64,000 bases of DNA, from positions 41,609,678 through 41,673,677 of the forward strand of contig CM039465.1 in assembly GCA_022414725.1 (NCBI GenBank). The letters are read 5' to 3'. This stretch comes from Microglena sp. YARC (lineage: Eukaryota; Chlorophyta; Chlorophyceae; Chlamydomonadales; Chlamydomonadaceae). Shown in pieces: positions 31,656 to 42,679 of this stretch (positions are counted from its first letter, which is position 1; the number at the start of each line of letters is the position of its first letter). The notes beneath the pieces were generated by a model. It was given only the letters and a program-made list of their open reading frames with translations, was not told the origin of the DNA and did not search any database. The position numbers were made by a program, and so were the translations under genes.

Positions 31656-32139
31656 ATCCCCCCCTCTATAGGTGGTTGCCCCCTTTGAAATCAACTGGCT
31701 GGCCCCCTCAACCCTCACGCCTCGTAAGCAAGGCGTACTATTTATTATATTTATTAAATGCACGACACTTAGCTTCTTAGGCTCATTAGAGCACTTATGA
31801 TAAGTCAATTTTATAAATTAATGATACTGATGCCTGAATGATTGCATTTTGCCTGTACGTGCCCTGCTGGACTCCAAACTGTGCCAACGGCCGGGGATGT
31901 ACGAAACACCATGCATAAAGAAGAAAAGAAAAAGAAAACACTTTTTGAATTAATGGTCTGACAAGCTTGTACCCACTTTAGTTGCTTGGGTTACCTAGTT
32001 GCTTGCAACAGTTTCTAGGCTTTGATGCCCAAGTAAGGATAACTGTGTCTAGATGATCTTGAATATTCAAGGTTAGGCAGTCCAGGGGTAAAGTCCAGGT
32101 CAACTAGACTAAAAGGAATTTCCCAACTTACACTAGCCA

Positions 32140-32570
32140 GCATGTCGGTCTGGAGCAGCAGGATGGCCTGCAGTCAGGCAGTAGGGTTTAGGGGTTTAGA
32201 ATGCCAGCAGGATGGCCTGCAGGCACCGGCAGTAGGGTTAGGGCTTCTATAATGCAGCAGAATGGCCTGCAGGCAGGCAGTAGGGTGTTTAGGTTCCTAG
32301 AATGCAGAGGATGGCCTGCAGGCAGCAGTAGGGTTTGGTTTAGAATGCAGCGGGATGGCCTGCAGGCAAGGCAGTAGGTTTCAGGGCTTATAATGCAGGC
32401 ATGGCATGGCCTGCAGCAGCAGTAGGGTTTAGGGTTTAGATGCAGCAGGATGCCTGCAGGCAGACAGGAGCGGTTTTAGGGTTTAGAATGCAGCAGGAAT
32501 AGGCCTGCCAGGCAGACCAGCTAGTCGGTTTAGGTTTTGAATGCAGCAGGATGGCCTGCAGACAGACGTT
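32140..32570. repeat. ~60 bp tandem array carrying TTTAGGG words
   Basis: Seven units share GCAGGATGGCCTGCAGGCAG, then GCAGTAGGGTTTAGGGTTTA and GAATGCAG. GGCCTGCAGG is a palindrome in each unit. TTTAGGG matches the plant-type telomere repeat word but occurs only once or twice per unit. A related unit lies near 33780-33830, on the other side of the 1 kb repeat. Confidence 0.8.
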
Positions 32571-32726
32571 CAGCGGGAGCTTGTCAATCGTGCAATGTAC
32601 GTTGCAGTAAAGGATCAGAACGTAGAAACCCGACCATTAAGCTAATTGAATTAGTTTATCTATCTCCATAGGTGCCTAAGTCTAGACCCTAGTGATACAG
32701 GTGGATGAGGCCTATGTCCTTAGTCA

Positions 32727-33745
32727 AAAACAAAAAAAGTTTTTTGCCAATAAGTTGCCCAACCACATTCAGTTCAACATGTAAATACTCGGATTTGGGT
32801 TTCTCAAAATGGTGGGAACCAGTCATGTGAAACATGCTAATTTGTCACAATGGGTTCCCTAAGTCAATACGGGTTCACGCATGAAGTGATATACGGAGCC
32901 CCTATCGCGACCGAAACAAGCCATTTTTAAATAACACTGGGTTACAAATGTTGTTGTAAGGTCTTTCCCTGCCAGTAGTCAGTACAGAAGTCTTGTAAGG
33001 CATACACAGCAGTACAGTTGAGTACGCGACCCAAAAACACTGATTATTTACATTTCGTGGGTGTCCTAAGTCTAGGTCAGAGCTGCACAGCCTCAATTGA
33101 AAACATTTTGGGCTCAAGTTTGCTCTATCTTGAGATATTATATACGTAGAGAACAACTTTTCTTTCTTTTGAAAATTGCAAAATTCAAACATTTCAAAAT
33201 ATTTTTGAAAATAAATTAAAAAAAACAAAACTTTTTTAATTTGTCTTCAAACATCCACTAATGACTCAGTTTTTTGTTTTTGAGTAGAATCACTTGAAAA
33301 CACACCCTAATCCTGGCCATGGTGTCGTAGGCCACTGAGGAGGTGAAATCTTGAGTATGTACAGCTATTTCAGTATATTCCTAGGCCAAGGCTGTACCAA
33401 AGCGCAGCCTCCGACCACCTTGTAATAGGGGTTCGATAAGCCTTTCTTCCCGAGGTACCTTTCTTCGGAATAGCTCGCGCGGCCTCGTATATGACGCGAA
33501 GTGGATTTGTATCACTAATTATCGCAAACATCTGATGTACTACCACCGAGGCCTGCCGAACAAGACTGCTCGCGGACCAGATGCGAACGCGGACGAAAAA
33601 GTAGCTGCGCGCATACTGACTACCTCGCGAAACTGAAATATGCAGCCAGACAGAATTCGATTCTGAGCAGTTTGGGTCATGTACGGCTCTGTATCATATT
33701 CTTGTATCGACTTAAGGCGTTTTAGGAGTTAGGCACCTATGGAGA
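32727..33745 (+). repeat. ~1 kb dispersed repeat, copy 2
   Basis: Collinear with 1319-2280 in the same orientation (see that entry for shared landmarks). Both copies have an A/T-rich core and a GC-richer end. The TTTAGGG array words occur on both sides of this copy only, so this copy may have inserted into that array. Confidence 0.7.
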
Positions 33746-33894
33746 TAATACCATTCAGATAATGTTAGGTGTCAGTCCGGAGAAGCAGAATGGTCTGCAG
33801 ACAGATATTCTGCAGACAGAAATTCAGCAAGGAGCTGATTAGCCATGCAATGTATGTATGTAGCAGTCCACGTCATGACACAGCATCTCTGGTC

Positions 33895-34085
33895 AAACAC
33901 ATGCATATGTGCATACATGCATACTTACTTACATATGTGCATACATACATAAGTGCATTCATACTTACATACATTTGTCAGCTTTTATACATACTTCCAT
34001 GCATACGTGCATACAGGTACGTTTTGCATACATACGTATATACATACATACTTACATGCGTGCATACAAAACTTACACACAATAC
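33895..34085. repeat. Degenerate CATA/TGCA tetranucleotide repeat
   Basis: ACATGCATACATACTTACATA-like words (shortened here) repeat with variation. Frames across it are Tyr/His/Ile-rich artefacts. Confidence 0.8.
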
Positions 34086-34248
34086 ATAGATACTTCACCA
34101 CTGCCTGTTTGTTGGTGATCGGGATCCGTGACAGCGAATGAGCTGCACTTCATAACACATCATCTCTCTGGTCCCACGTCCCGGTGCAGGGACTGCTGCC
34201 GCTGAAGTACTTCTCTGTTCCACTGTAGGATACGGAACGAGGACTCAC

Positions 34249-34635
34249 CCCACAGTCCTCATCCACGATGTCCTGATAAGTCCTCCTCCTCTTTGAGTCC
34301 TCATCCAACAAGTCCTGAAAAAGACTCATTGCTGGGTCCTCATCTACCATGCCCTGAATATTACTTCCAGTACTCTCCATGATGACAGCGGGCACAGACA
34401 TCCGGCCAACCATGCGCATTTCTCCACCCGCCACCATGCTTAACTGGTTATTCATGGGGCAGAAGGTTTGCATCTGGTCTGGGTGGTTGAAAGGGACTGC
34501 TCGGAGTTTTTTGCGCTGCCTCTTTTCCCATCGCCCACAGGTTGCGGTCTGACTGCGTAAGCCATTGCTTTTGTTTGTTGGCTAAATCCATTAGCCGGCT
34601 TTGGGTGGTGGGGCCACAGCTTCCTCCAGACCTGA
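34249..34635 (-). CDS. Candidate exon of an unknown protein with (V/L)DED repeats
   Basis: A minus-strand block lies between a TTTTCTGCAG acceptor and a GGTGAGT donor. Its first part reads LMDLANKQKQWLTQSDRNLW, then AMGKEAAQKTPSSPFQPPRP. After a one-base frame change near 34480 it continues as MNNQLSMVAGGEMRMVGRM, then the acidic repeats GMVDEDPAMSLF, DLLDEDSKRRR and DIVDEDC. Codon choice and the splice signals suggest a real exon. No known domain is recognised. The frame change may be an assembly indel, a missed short intron or real decay. It could belong with the minus-strand exon at 36116-36545. Confidence 0.4.
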
Positions 34636-34699
34636 CTGCAGAAAAGATGCCTATAAGTCCTCTCCTCTGCCTGTTGCACGACTTGCCGCAATTTCTGGC

Positions 34700-35015
34700 G
34701 GCTGTAGCCTTTCCCTCGGCGTATGGCTACTTTGCCGCAATCCGGGCGAACCTCCCGGTCTGTAGCTTCCTCGACGCATGGCTGCTACTTGCCGCAATTT
34801 CAGGGCTGTAGCTCCCTCGGCCCGATTGGCTGTACTTGCCGCAATTTCAGAACTGTAGCTCCCTCGGCGCATGGCTGTACTTGCCGCAAGCTCAGGGCTG
34901 TAGCTCCCTCGGCCCATGGCTGTTCTTCCCGCAAAGCTCAGACTGTAGCTCCCTCGGCCCATGGCTTACTTTCCTGCAAGCTCAGGACTGTAGCTCCCCC
35001 GGCGTATGGCTGTAA
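34700..35015. repeat. ~45 bp tandem repeat, about seven units
   Basis: Units share CTGTAGCTCCCTCGGC, CATGGCTGTACTTGCCGCAA and GCTCAGGG. Because 45 is a multiple of three, frames such as 34651-34962 (minus) and 34723-35028 (plus) stay open and are not taken as genes. Confidence 0.85.
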
Positions 35016-35077
35016 CTGGATACTCTGACACGTCATCCGAGGGTGCCAAGCTGTGATGAGCCAAGTGTGGAGCAAGT

Positions 35078-35457
35078 ATGGCTGTACCTAGGCTGAAGGC
35101 TGAAGCTGGTTCGACTGACATGTCAACCGGCAGGGGGAAGTTGTTGCAGGGCACGTACGGGGCAAGCCTGGAAAGGCTGCCTGAGCTTCGCACTGAATTT
35201 GACATGCAACGCATGTGTTCGGTGCTTGGGATTCGTGCACTTTTGGCCTGGCTGCAAGACACAAGCTCATAGTTTTGGCTTTTACACTTGCTCTTCTCTG
35301 GGCCAATTGCTCTGAGCTGCCGGCATTATGGACGCTGGACCTTGCATCCAATAATTTGACCACTTTCTGTGAGAGGGACACTGACAGAAAGCCCCTGGGG
35401 GAGGAGGGATACTTGGTGGGGCTGGACACAGACAGGGGGTGCAGGGTCAGGAATTAG
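35078..35457 (+). CDS. Possible leucine-rich repeat exon(s)
   Basis: A plus-strand frame contains ELPALWTLDLASNNLTTF at about 35314-35367, which fits the LRR core LxxLxxLDLxxNxLxxF. An upstream piece in another frame, SLERLPELRTEFDMQ (about 35165-35210), looks like a damaged neighbouring repeat. LRR segments form curved solenoids for protein binding. Only one clean repeat is visible, frames shift, and a minus-strand frame overlaps at 34966-35262, so the call is weak. The end of the frame runs into a tandem repeat beginning at 35360. Confidence 0.3.
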
Positions 35458-35700
35458 TATAGTCTAGTTTAGGTAGAGTTACATGAACATGAAGTATGTG
35501 AGAGGACACTGACAGTGAGCACTTGGTAGACGAGGGGAACTGGTGGCTCTGTACACACAGAAAGGCGGGTGGGGGGACAGGTTTTAGTCCGATGTACATG
35601 AATGTATGTGAGATTGACACTGACAGCAAGCACTTTGGGGAGGAGGGGTACATGGTGGGGCTGCACACACGGGAAGGGGTGGGGGTCAGGGGGTGAGAGG
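35360..35700. repeat. ~112 bp tandem units with GACACTGACAG
   Basis: Three diverged units share TGTGAGAGG.ACACTGACAG, GGGGAGGAGGG.TAC, TGGTGGGGCTG.ACACA and GTCAGG. The first overlaps the end of the possible LRR frame. Confidence 0.65.
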
Positions 35701-35765
35701 GGGCGGAAAGGGTGGGGGGTCAGTGAGTGGGGAGGGGGTGGAGGGTCAGGTATTAATCCGACTTA

Positions 35766-35955
35766 GATGAATGTATTTGTATATCTGTGCATGTATGTTC
35801 AATATATTCTTTATGTTTACGTATATACAAGTATTTTATGTATGTTGTGTATGTTATGTATACATACTTACGTTATGGATGTTATGTATGCTATGCATAC
35901 ATATGTATATGTTAATATGTATGTTGTGCGTATACATATGTATATATATGTTTTC
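35766..35955. repeat. Degenerate TATG repeat
   Basis: TATGTATGTT-like words with variants. Plus-strand frames here are low-complexity Tyr/Met/Cys/Val. Confidence 0.7.
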
Positions 35956-36115
35956 TCATGCATCTGCTCACAACCATTGCAACTATACTTTCAACCCAGC
36001 GCAACATGCGCATCATCTTCCCCACCAGCAATAATAAATTAAATCCAATCCTTGAAATATTAAATTGCGGGCTAAGGAAAATGTGTATGTGCTTGTATGG
36101 CAGCCTGTTACGCAC

Positions 36116-36545
36116 CTTGAAAACTCTTGTGTGACCATGCCAGATAAGTTGCCGCTGTCCCCGTGCGAGCTTCTGGACAAATTCCAGGACATTCCCCGTG
36201 CTCTAAACTCCAGGTTGCAAGCTGAAAACGGTGTTCCACGAGACATTGGGCTCCTGCCCGCTCTGAGTGGGGACAGCAGCCTCTCCTGACTGTGGCTGTA
36301 GTGCCCCGCTGGCGCTCGCGCCTGTACGTCTGTATGAGCCGAAGAGCCGACTGAGTGCTCAGTTGCCAGCCGCCCACCACGCAAAGGATACTGACAAGGT
36401 CTGATAGATGGGGAACTGGATGGATCAGGGGGGTGAGGCCTTGGCAGGTGAGCCAGCAGACGGCATTCCTTGCCGTTCCTGACATCAATCAACAGTGAAT
36501 CCAGGACCTGTTCACTCTTGGACAGGTCCTCCAGGATTTGGGCCC
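36116..36545 (-). CDS. Candidate exon, function unknown
   Basis: A 430 nt minus-strand block between a GTACTGTAG acceptor and an AAGGTGCGT donor is open throughout. It begins AQILEDLSKSEQVLDSLLI, then DVRNGKECRLLAHLPRPHP, followed by a Ser/Pro/Arg-rich stretch containing SHSQERLLSPLRAGRSPMS. The first part looks like a short helix; the rest looks disordered. No family is recognised. A plus-strand frame (36144-36289, starting MPDKLPLSPCELLDKFQ) also has coding character over a shorter span and is the main alternative. Confidence 0.4.
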
Positions 36546-36618
36546 CTACAGTACAGTCAGGGGATTTAAAACGCTTAAAATATTGTAAATGGCGTGGTTA
36601 AAATACATTTGTTGGGTT

Positions 36619-36775
36619 CATGGGGGGGGGGGGGGGGGGGGGGGGGGTCAAATAGGCCAAAGGGACTTGCCCAACCATGACAGGAGGGGATAAACGAAAA
36701 AAACCACTGATGAACTGAACCCCAAACAATGGTTATGCCGAACGGGGGGCCTGAGTTCATGCTACAGTGGAAATT
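36619..36775 (-). mobile_element. LINE 3' end with poly-G at its terminus
   Basis: CAAATAGGCCAAAGGGACTT through ACTGATGAACTGAACCCCAA to GAGTTCATGCTACAGTGG matches the LINE 3' module, but the terminal TACAGTCC part is replaced by a ~29 bp poly-G tract at 36619-36648. Confidence 0.65.
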
Positions 36776-36784
36776 TCATGATAG

Positions 36785-37005
36785 TCAGGCTGATGGGGTC
36801 ATGGGGAGGGGAGCGGGGGTGGGGGGGGGGGTGGGGGTGGGGGGGGGGGCTGTACAATGTAGGTTGAGCTGATGGGGTTGTGGGGGGTGGGCTGTACAAT
36901 GTCGGGTGGGCTGATGGGGTCGTGTGTGGGTGGGCTGTACAATGTCGGTTCGGCTGATGGGGGTCGCTGGGGGTGGGCTGTAACAATGTAGGGGATGGTG
37001 AGGAG
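36785..37005. repeat. ~45 bp G-rich tandem repeat
   Basis: Five units built on GGGCTGTACAATGT and GGCTGATGGGGTCGTG, with poly-G insertions near 36817-36849. Pro/His-rich minus-strand frames are by-products. Confidence 0.8.
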
Positions 37006-37317
37006 GGTTTGCACAATAACGGGAGGCATTCACTACCCTCCCTGCAAACTTGTCCACCGTTCCAGCTTGCCGTTCCTGTTATCCGTTTCCTGCCCACCAT
37101 TCCTACTAACAGCTCCTGCCCACTGTGGTGTGTGTGGTTGGATACATGTGTAAGTGTGTGCTTGTGTGTGTGTGTGAGGGGGGCGGGGGGGTGGGTGGGG
37201 GGAGCAGCTCTAGGTGCCGAATACAGCAATTTTCAAGGTACAGGGCTCAGCTTCAGAAGGTGTGTTTCGGGATGAGTCTATCTCAGATCTATCTGCGTAG
37301 CCAGAAGTGTGACTCAG

Positions 37318-37595
37318 GGTTTTTGGCGGATCCCCCTCTTCAAGGGGGTGGGAGCCCCCAGGGTTACCTATTTGTCCGTCTGTGCGACTGACCGACCGAC
37401 CGACCGACCCCACTGAACCGACCGACCGACCGACGACCGACCGACCGACCGACCGACCGACCATCTGACCGAGACCGAGCCTGACACATCAGCCAACGGT
37501 CTCGTAACTAACTCGCTTCCGTTGCCACCTGTCGCTCCGTCGCAAACACCTCTCTGCCATTTTTTAATGTAGCTTGTGACGCTGCATAGAACTTG
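37318..37595 (+). mobile_element. Hairpin-headed family C, copy 3, with CCGA expansion
   Basis: Matches the other family C copies (ATCCCCCTCTTCAAGGGGGT hairpin, CCTGACACATCAGCCAACGG, CTCGTAACTAACTCGCTTCC). At the position where others have one or two CGACCGACC words it has expanded to about 70 bp of (CCGA)n at 37388-37462. Confidence 0.75.
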
Positions 37596-37625
37596 TCTTG
37601 CGGGTGCTAAACACTATTTATTTTT

Positions 37626-37799
37626 GGGGCTACAGGAAGAAGCTTCTAGGCAGCTCCCTTCCCCTGTCCTTTAGCCAAACCTAAACCTACCTGGTGCATC
37701 TGAAAACTAATATGACGAGCATTCCAATGCACCTTCAAGCATTGGGTTTGACCCAGTGGCTGGCTATTGGAGCTGGCGGGAAGCTGCCATGAGTAGCCC
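37626..37799. mobile_element. MITE family D, copy 3
   Basis: The left end GGAAGAAGCTTCTAGGCAGC and the degenerate right end GCGGGAAGCTGCCATGAGTA frame an interior sharing words with copy 1 (AGCCAAACCT, GGTGCATCTGAA). Confidence 0.55.
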
Positions 37800-38154
37800 A
37801 AAACATGAAACAGTGGTGCTATGTATAGGTCAAGTGATAAATGGTGCAACTCAAGGCAGATTGCAGGACTGTGGCATAGCGTACCTTTTCTCTCATCGCC
37901 TTGGCAGTCACCCCAATTGACCAGAGACTCCATATTCTGCAGGAATGTTGGGGTCAGGGTCAGTTTTTTCTTCAAGGTGCTATATATAGCTGAAGTGTGG
38001 AGTTATGTACCTTCGTGTCGGCAGGACATATAGTCTTTTAGGGTTGCCTTACCTGAGGGACCCAAAGCTGCTAGGAGCACCCCAAAGCTACTAGGAGCAC
38101 CATGGTGCTACGTACCGACACTAGTTCCTTTTCTTACAAAAAAGACTGTTAACA

Positions 38155-38365
38155 AAAAACCCTCCAACTTCAGTACACACAGTCCAACTGCAGCATGTTA
38201 CAGTACAAACCCTCCAACTTCAGTACACACAGTCCAACTGCAGCATGTTACAGTACTAACCCTCCAACTTCAGTACACACAGTCCAACTGCAGCATGTTA
38301 CAGTACTAACCCTCCAACTTCAGTACACACAGTCCAACTGCAGCATGTTACAGTACTAACCCTCC
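38155..38365. repeat. ~60 bp tandem repeat, four units
   Basis: Units of CCTCCAACTTCAGTACACAC, AGTCCAACTGCAGCATGTTA and CAGTACTAA. It grades into the following 30 bp array. Confidence 0.85.
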
Positions 38366-38379
38366 AACTATAGTATACA

Positions 38380-39410
38380 CAGTTCAACCGCAGTACGTAC
38401 AGTCCAACTGTATGTAACAGTCCAACTACAGAATGTTACAGTACGTACAGTCCAACTACAGCATGTTACAGTACGTACAGTCCAACTACAGCATGTTACA
38501 GTACGTACAGTCCAACTGTATGTAACAGTCCAACTACAGAATGTTACAGTACGTACAGTCCAACTACAGCATGTTACAGTACGTACAGTCCAACTACAGC
38601 ATGTTACAGTACGTACAGTCCAACTACAGCATGTTACAGTACGTACAGTCCAACTACAGCATGTTACAGTACGTACAGTCCAACTACAGTATGTTACAGT
38701 ACGTACAGTCCAACTACAGCATGCTACAGTACGTACAGTCCAACTACAGCACGTTACAGTACGTACAGTCCAACTACAGTATATTGCAGTACGTACAGTC
38801 CAACTACAGCATGTTACAGTACGTACAGTCCAACTACAGCATGTTACAGTACGTACAGTCCAACTACAGCATGTTACAGTACGTACAGTCCAACTACAGT
38901 ATGTTACAGTACGTACAGTCCAACTACAGCATGCTACAGTACGTTCAGTCCAACTGTATGTAACAGTCCAACTACAGTATGTTACACTACGTACAGTCCA
39001 ACTACAGTATGTTACACTACGTACAGTCCAACTACAGTATGTTACACTACGTACAGTCCAACTACAGTATGTTACACTACGTACAGTCCAACTACAGTAT
39101 GTTACACTATGTACAGTCCAACTGTATGTAACAGTCCAACTACAGTATGTTACACTACGTACAGTCCAACTACAGTATGTTACACTACGTACAGTCCAAC
39201 TACAGTATGTTACACTACGTACAGTCCAACTACAGTATGTTACACTGCGTACAGTCCAACTACAGTATGTTACACTACGTACAGTCCAACTGTATGTTAC
39301 AGTCCAACTGTAGTATGTTACAATATGCACAGTCCAGCTGTATGTTACAGTCCAACTGTAGTATGTTACAATATGCACAGTCCAGCTGTATGTTACAGTC
39401 AAACTAAATA
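38380..39410. repeat. 30 bp minisatellite, over 30 units
   Basis: Units of CAGTCCAACTACAGCATGTT plus ACAGTACGTA, with blocks of unit variants (GCATGTTACAGTACG, GTATGTTACACTACG) separated by CAGTCCAACTGTATGTAA spacers. The 30 bp period keeps frames open on both strands (for example 38368-39501 minus, 377 residues of TVRTVTCCSW repeats). Confidence 0.9.
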
Positions 39411-39617
39411 CAGCCAAGTGCCCTTCAGGGGCATTTTGTAATGCACGATCTGTGGTCCCCTTGCAATTTTGTGGACATGCACAGTATTCTACTTCATGCA
39501 CGAATTTGTTTTTATGGTTACATTTTGAAATGTTGAAATTTGTTACACGCTAATTATAGCTAAGTGCCAAAAGAAGGCCTAAAACACTTGGTGAGCTGGT
39601 CCCCAATATATAATTTG

Positions 39618-39885
39618 AAGTTGTTACGCCTTGCTATGGGGCGTGAGGTTGAAGGAACCTTCCCGTTTACTTGCACTAGGAAAGATTACTGTGGGGTTTG
39701 CTTTTGATGACCGCTACTGCACCTGCATGTACTACCGTGCGCCCCCGGTAACATACCTGGTAAAGTACTCGAGAGCCAGACCAGTCCAGCAATGTGGCCA
39801 TGACTGGGATTGAGTCCAGGACTGTACAACCTCTTGCCAGCAATCCGCATTCCTATTGAGGCACGATGGTGTGGAGTGGACATAG
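39618..39885 (-). mobile_element. SINE family A, diverged copy
   Basis: Minus-strand head GTGCCTCAATAGGAATGCGG, then GGACTCAATCCCAGTC (degenerate B box). The body words GACCGCTACTGC and TACGCC...GGGGCGTGAGGTTGAAGG (plus strand) match other copies. An extra segment lies between head and body. Confidence 0.5.
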
Positions 39886-42200
39886 GTATGGTTGTGGGAT
39901 GACAGTTTGGGGTGGGGGCAGTATGGGGTGGTCAGTATGGGGCGGGCGTAAGCAGTTTAGAGTGGACATAGGTACAGTTGTGGGATGACAGGATGGGGTG
40001 GGAGTAGCATGGGGTGGTCAGTATGGGGTGGGCGTAGGCAGTTTAGAGTGGACATAGGTACAGTTGTGGGATGACAGGATGGGGTGGGCATAGGCATGGA
40101 TATGGGATGGCAGTTTGGGATGGGCAATATAAGGTGGACAGTACCTGGCGAGCAGGGCAATATGGAGTGGGCATATGTAGGGTTGTGGAATGACAGTATG
40201 GGTTGGGCAGGGCAATATGGAGTGGGCACAGGCACGGTTGTATTATGATGGTGTGGAGTGGGCTTAGGCACAGATGTGGGGTGACAGAATGTGGTGGGCA
40301 GTATAGGGTGGGCAGTATAGGGTGGGCAGAGCAGTATAGGGTGGGCAGTATAGGGGGTGGGCAGTTAGGGTGGCAGTATAGGGTGGGCAGTTATGGGGTA
40401 AGGGGGTGTTATAGGCAGTATAGGGTGGGCAGTATGGGCAGGGTAGGCAGAGCCAGTTTATAAGGCGTGGCAGATATGGGTGGGCAAGCAGTATAGGTGG
40501 CAGTATAGGCGTGGGCAGGTATAGGGTGTTGGCCAGTATGGGGTGGCAGAGCAGCTTATAGGTGGGCAGTATGGTGGTGGCAGATATAGGGTGGGCAGTA
40601 TAGGGTGCAGTTATAGGGTGGGCAGTTATAGGAGAGGTGGGGGGTGGGCAGTATAGAGCAGTATAGGGTGGGCAGATAGGGGGCAGTATAGGCAGATTAG
40701 GCACTATAGGGTGGGCAGTATAGGGTGAGCAGTATGGGGTGGCAGAATAGGGTGGGTGTATAGGGTGGGGCAGTATAGGGTGGGCAGTATGGGGTGGGGC
40801 AGAGCAGTATGGGCAGGGTGGGCAGTATAGGGTGGGCAGTATAGGGTGGGCAGTAGGGTGGGCAGAGCACTATAGGCGTGGGCAGTATAGGGTGGGCAGT
40901 ATGGGGTGGGCAGAGCAGTAAGGGTGGGCAGTATAGGGTGGCAGTATGGGGGTGGGCAGTATGGTGTGGCAGTATGGGGTGGGCAGAGCAGTATAGGGTG
41001 GGCAGTATGGGTGGGCAGGGCAGTATAGGGTGGGCAGAATATAGGGGGCAGTATAGGGTGGGCAGTATAGGGTGGGCAGTTTAGGGTGGCAGTATAGGGT
41101 GGGCAGTATGGGGTGGGCAGGCAGTTATGGGGTGGGCAGAGCAGTATAGGGTGGGCAGTATAGGTGGCAGTATGGGTGGCAGACAGTTATAGGTGGGTAT
41201 AATAGGGTGGGCAGTATGGGTGGGCAGAGCAGTATAGGGTGGGGCAGTATGGGGTGGGCAGAGCAGTTATAGGGTGCGGCAGTATAGGGTGCAGTATAGG
41301 GTGGGCAGTTATGGGTGGCAGAGCAGTATAAGGGTGGTAGGCAAGGGCAGTATAAGGTAGGATATAGGCGCAAGTAATGGGGTGGGAGGAGCACTATTAG
41401 GGTGGGCAGTATGGGGTGGCAGAGCAGTATATAGGGTGCACGTATAAGGCAGCTATCGGGTGGGGCAGTATAGGTGTCGGGCAGTATAGGGTGGAGCAGT
41501 ATAGGCTTCTGGGTGGGCAGTATGGGTGGGCAGAGCACTATAGGTGTGGCAGTATAGGGTCGGGCAGTATACACACCATACGGGTGCAGAGCAGATATAA
41601 TTAGCGTATGGGTGGGGCAGTTATAGGGTGGGAGCAGTATGGGTGTGTGTGTGTGCAGATGCGGGTGCGGTCAGCAGTATAGGGTGGGGCAGTATAGGGT
41701 GGGCAGTCCATAGGGTGGGCAGTTATAGGGTATATGGGTGGGGGTGGGCAGTATGGGTGGCACGTAGCAGTATAGGGTGGGCCAGTATGGGGTGGCAGAC
41801 AAGCAGCTATCTAGTTGTGGGCAGTATCAGGGTGCGGCAGTATGGGGTGAGGTCAGCTATAGGGTGGCCAGTATGGGGGGCCCAGCCATAGTAAAGGGTT
41901 AGTACAGTAATAGGGTGGCAGCAACTACTAACTAGGGTGGCGCAACGGCCGGCGGTGGGCAGGAGCAGTATAGGGTGGGGCGCAGTTTAGGCGTTGCGGC
42001 AAGTACTGGGGTGGGCAGAGCCACCAGTATAGGTGGCAGTATGGGTGGGCAGTCAGCCAGCGCAATAGGGTGGGCAGTATAGGGTGGGCAGTATAGCACA
42101 CGGTGGCAGTATGGCGGCGTGGGCAGAGCAGTAATAGGGTGGGCAGAGCAGTATAGGGTGGGGCGGAGCAGAGGCACAGTTATGGTATGATAGTGTTGAG
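39886..42200. repeat. 2.3 kb G-rich minisatellite (GGGTGGGCAGTATA)
   Basis: A 14 bp unit, with a 19 bp variant containing an extra AGAGC, repeats more than 100 times. The first 350 bp has longer units of about 60-100 bp with GTGGACATAGGTACAGTTGT. Indels are frequent. Pairs of neighbouring units contain four GGG runs with loops of 1, 7 and 1, matching the usual G-quadruplex motif. Pro/Tyr-rich minus-strand frames are by-products. Confidence 0.9.
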
Positions 42201-42560
42201 TGGACATAGTCACCAATGGGGTATGGGGTTAGAAGTTTGCAGGTAAACAGCAGCTAACAGTAGCTAGTAGCTATTAGCTAGTAGAGTAGGTGAACTGTAA
42301 CTGAAATCTCAAATAGGGGTACAGGCAGACATGATCGTACACGGTGGGCAATGGTAAAAACAAATACAGCTTCCTTTGTCGGATTGGATTTAATTGGAAC
42401 ATGTTTTTTCAGCCAAATCTGGGCTGCTAACCATCTTCCACTTCCATACATTCCAACATTTAACTGGTATATTAAAGGCGTCACTTTGTTGCAAATTGAG
42501 GCCGTAGCTTATTGTCCATAACACTTGGCAAACTCGATCCTCCGTAAGCACATCCATTAT
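42201..42560. other. Unassigned sequence
   Basis: AGCTAGTAG words at 42255-42290 and a 12-15 bp inverted pair (CTCCGTAAGCACAT and ATGTGCTTACGGAG, 42539-42578) are the only structure seen. Confidence 0.5.
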
Positions 42561-42585
42561 ATATGTGCTTACGGAGGATCAGGTC

Positions 42586-42623
42586 CCCCCCACACAACCA
42601 CAACTACCCCCCCACCCCCCCCC

Positions 42624-42679
<56 letters not shown>

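Noticed and set aside
32140..32570. True telomere or chromosome end
   Set aside because: TTTAGGG appears once or twice per unit within a 60 bp repeat, not as a continuous telomere array.
38368..39501. 377-residue minus-strand frame with TVRTVTCCSW repeats as a structural protein
   Set aside because: Period 30 bp keeps it open; it has no non-repetitive coding flank or transcript signal.
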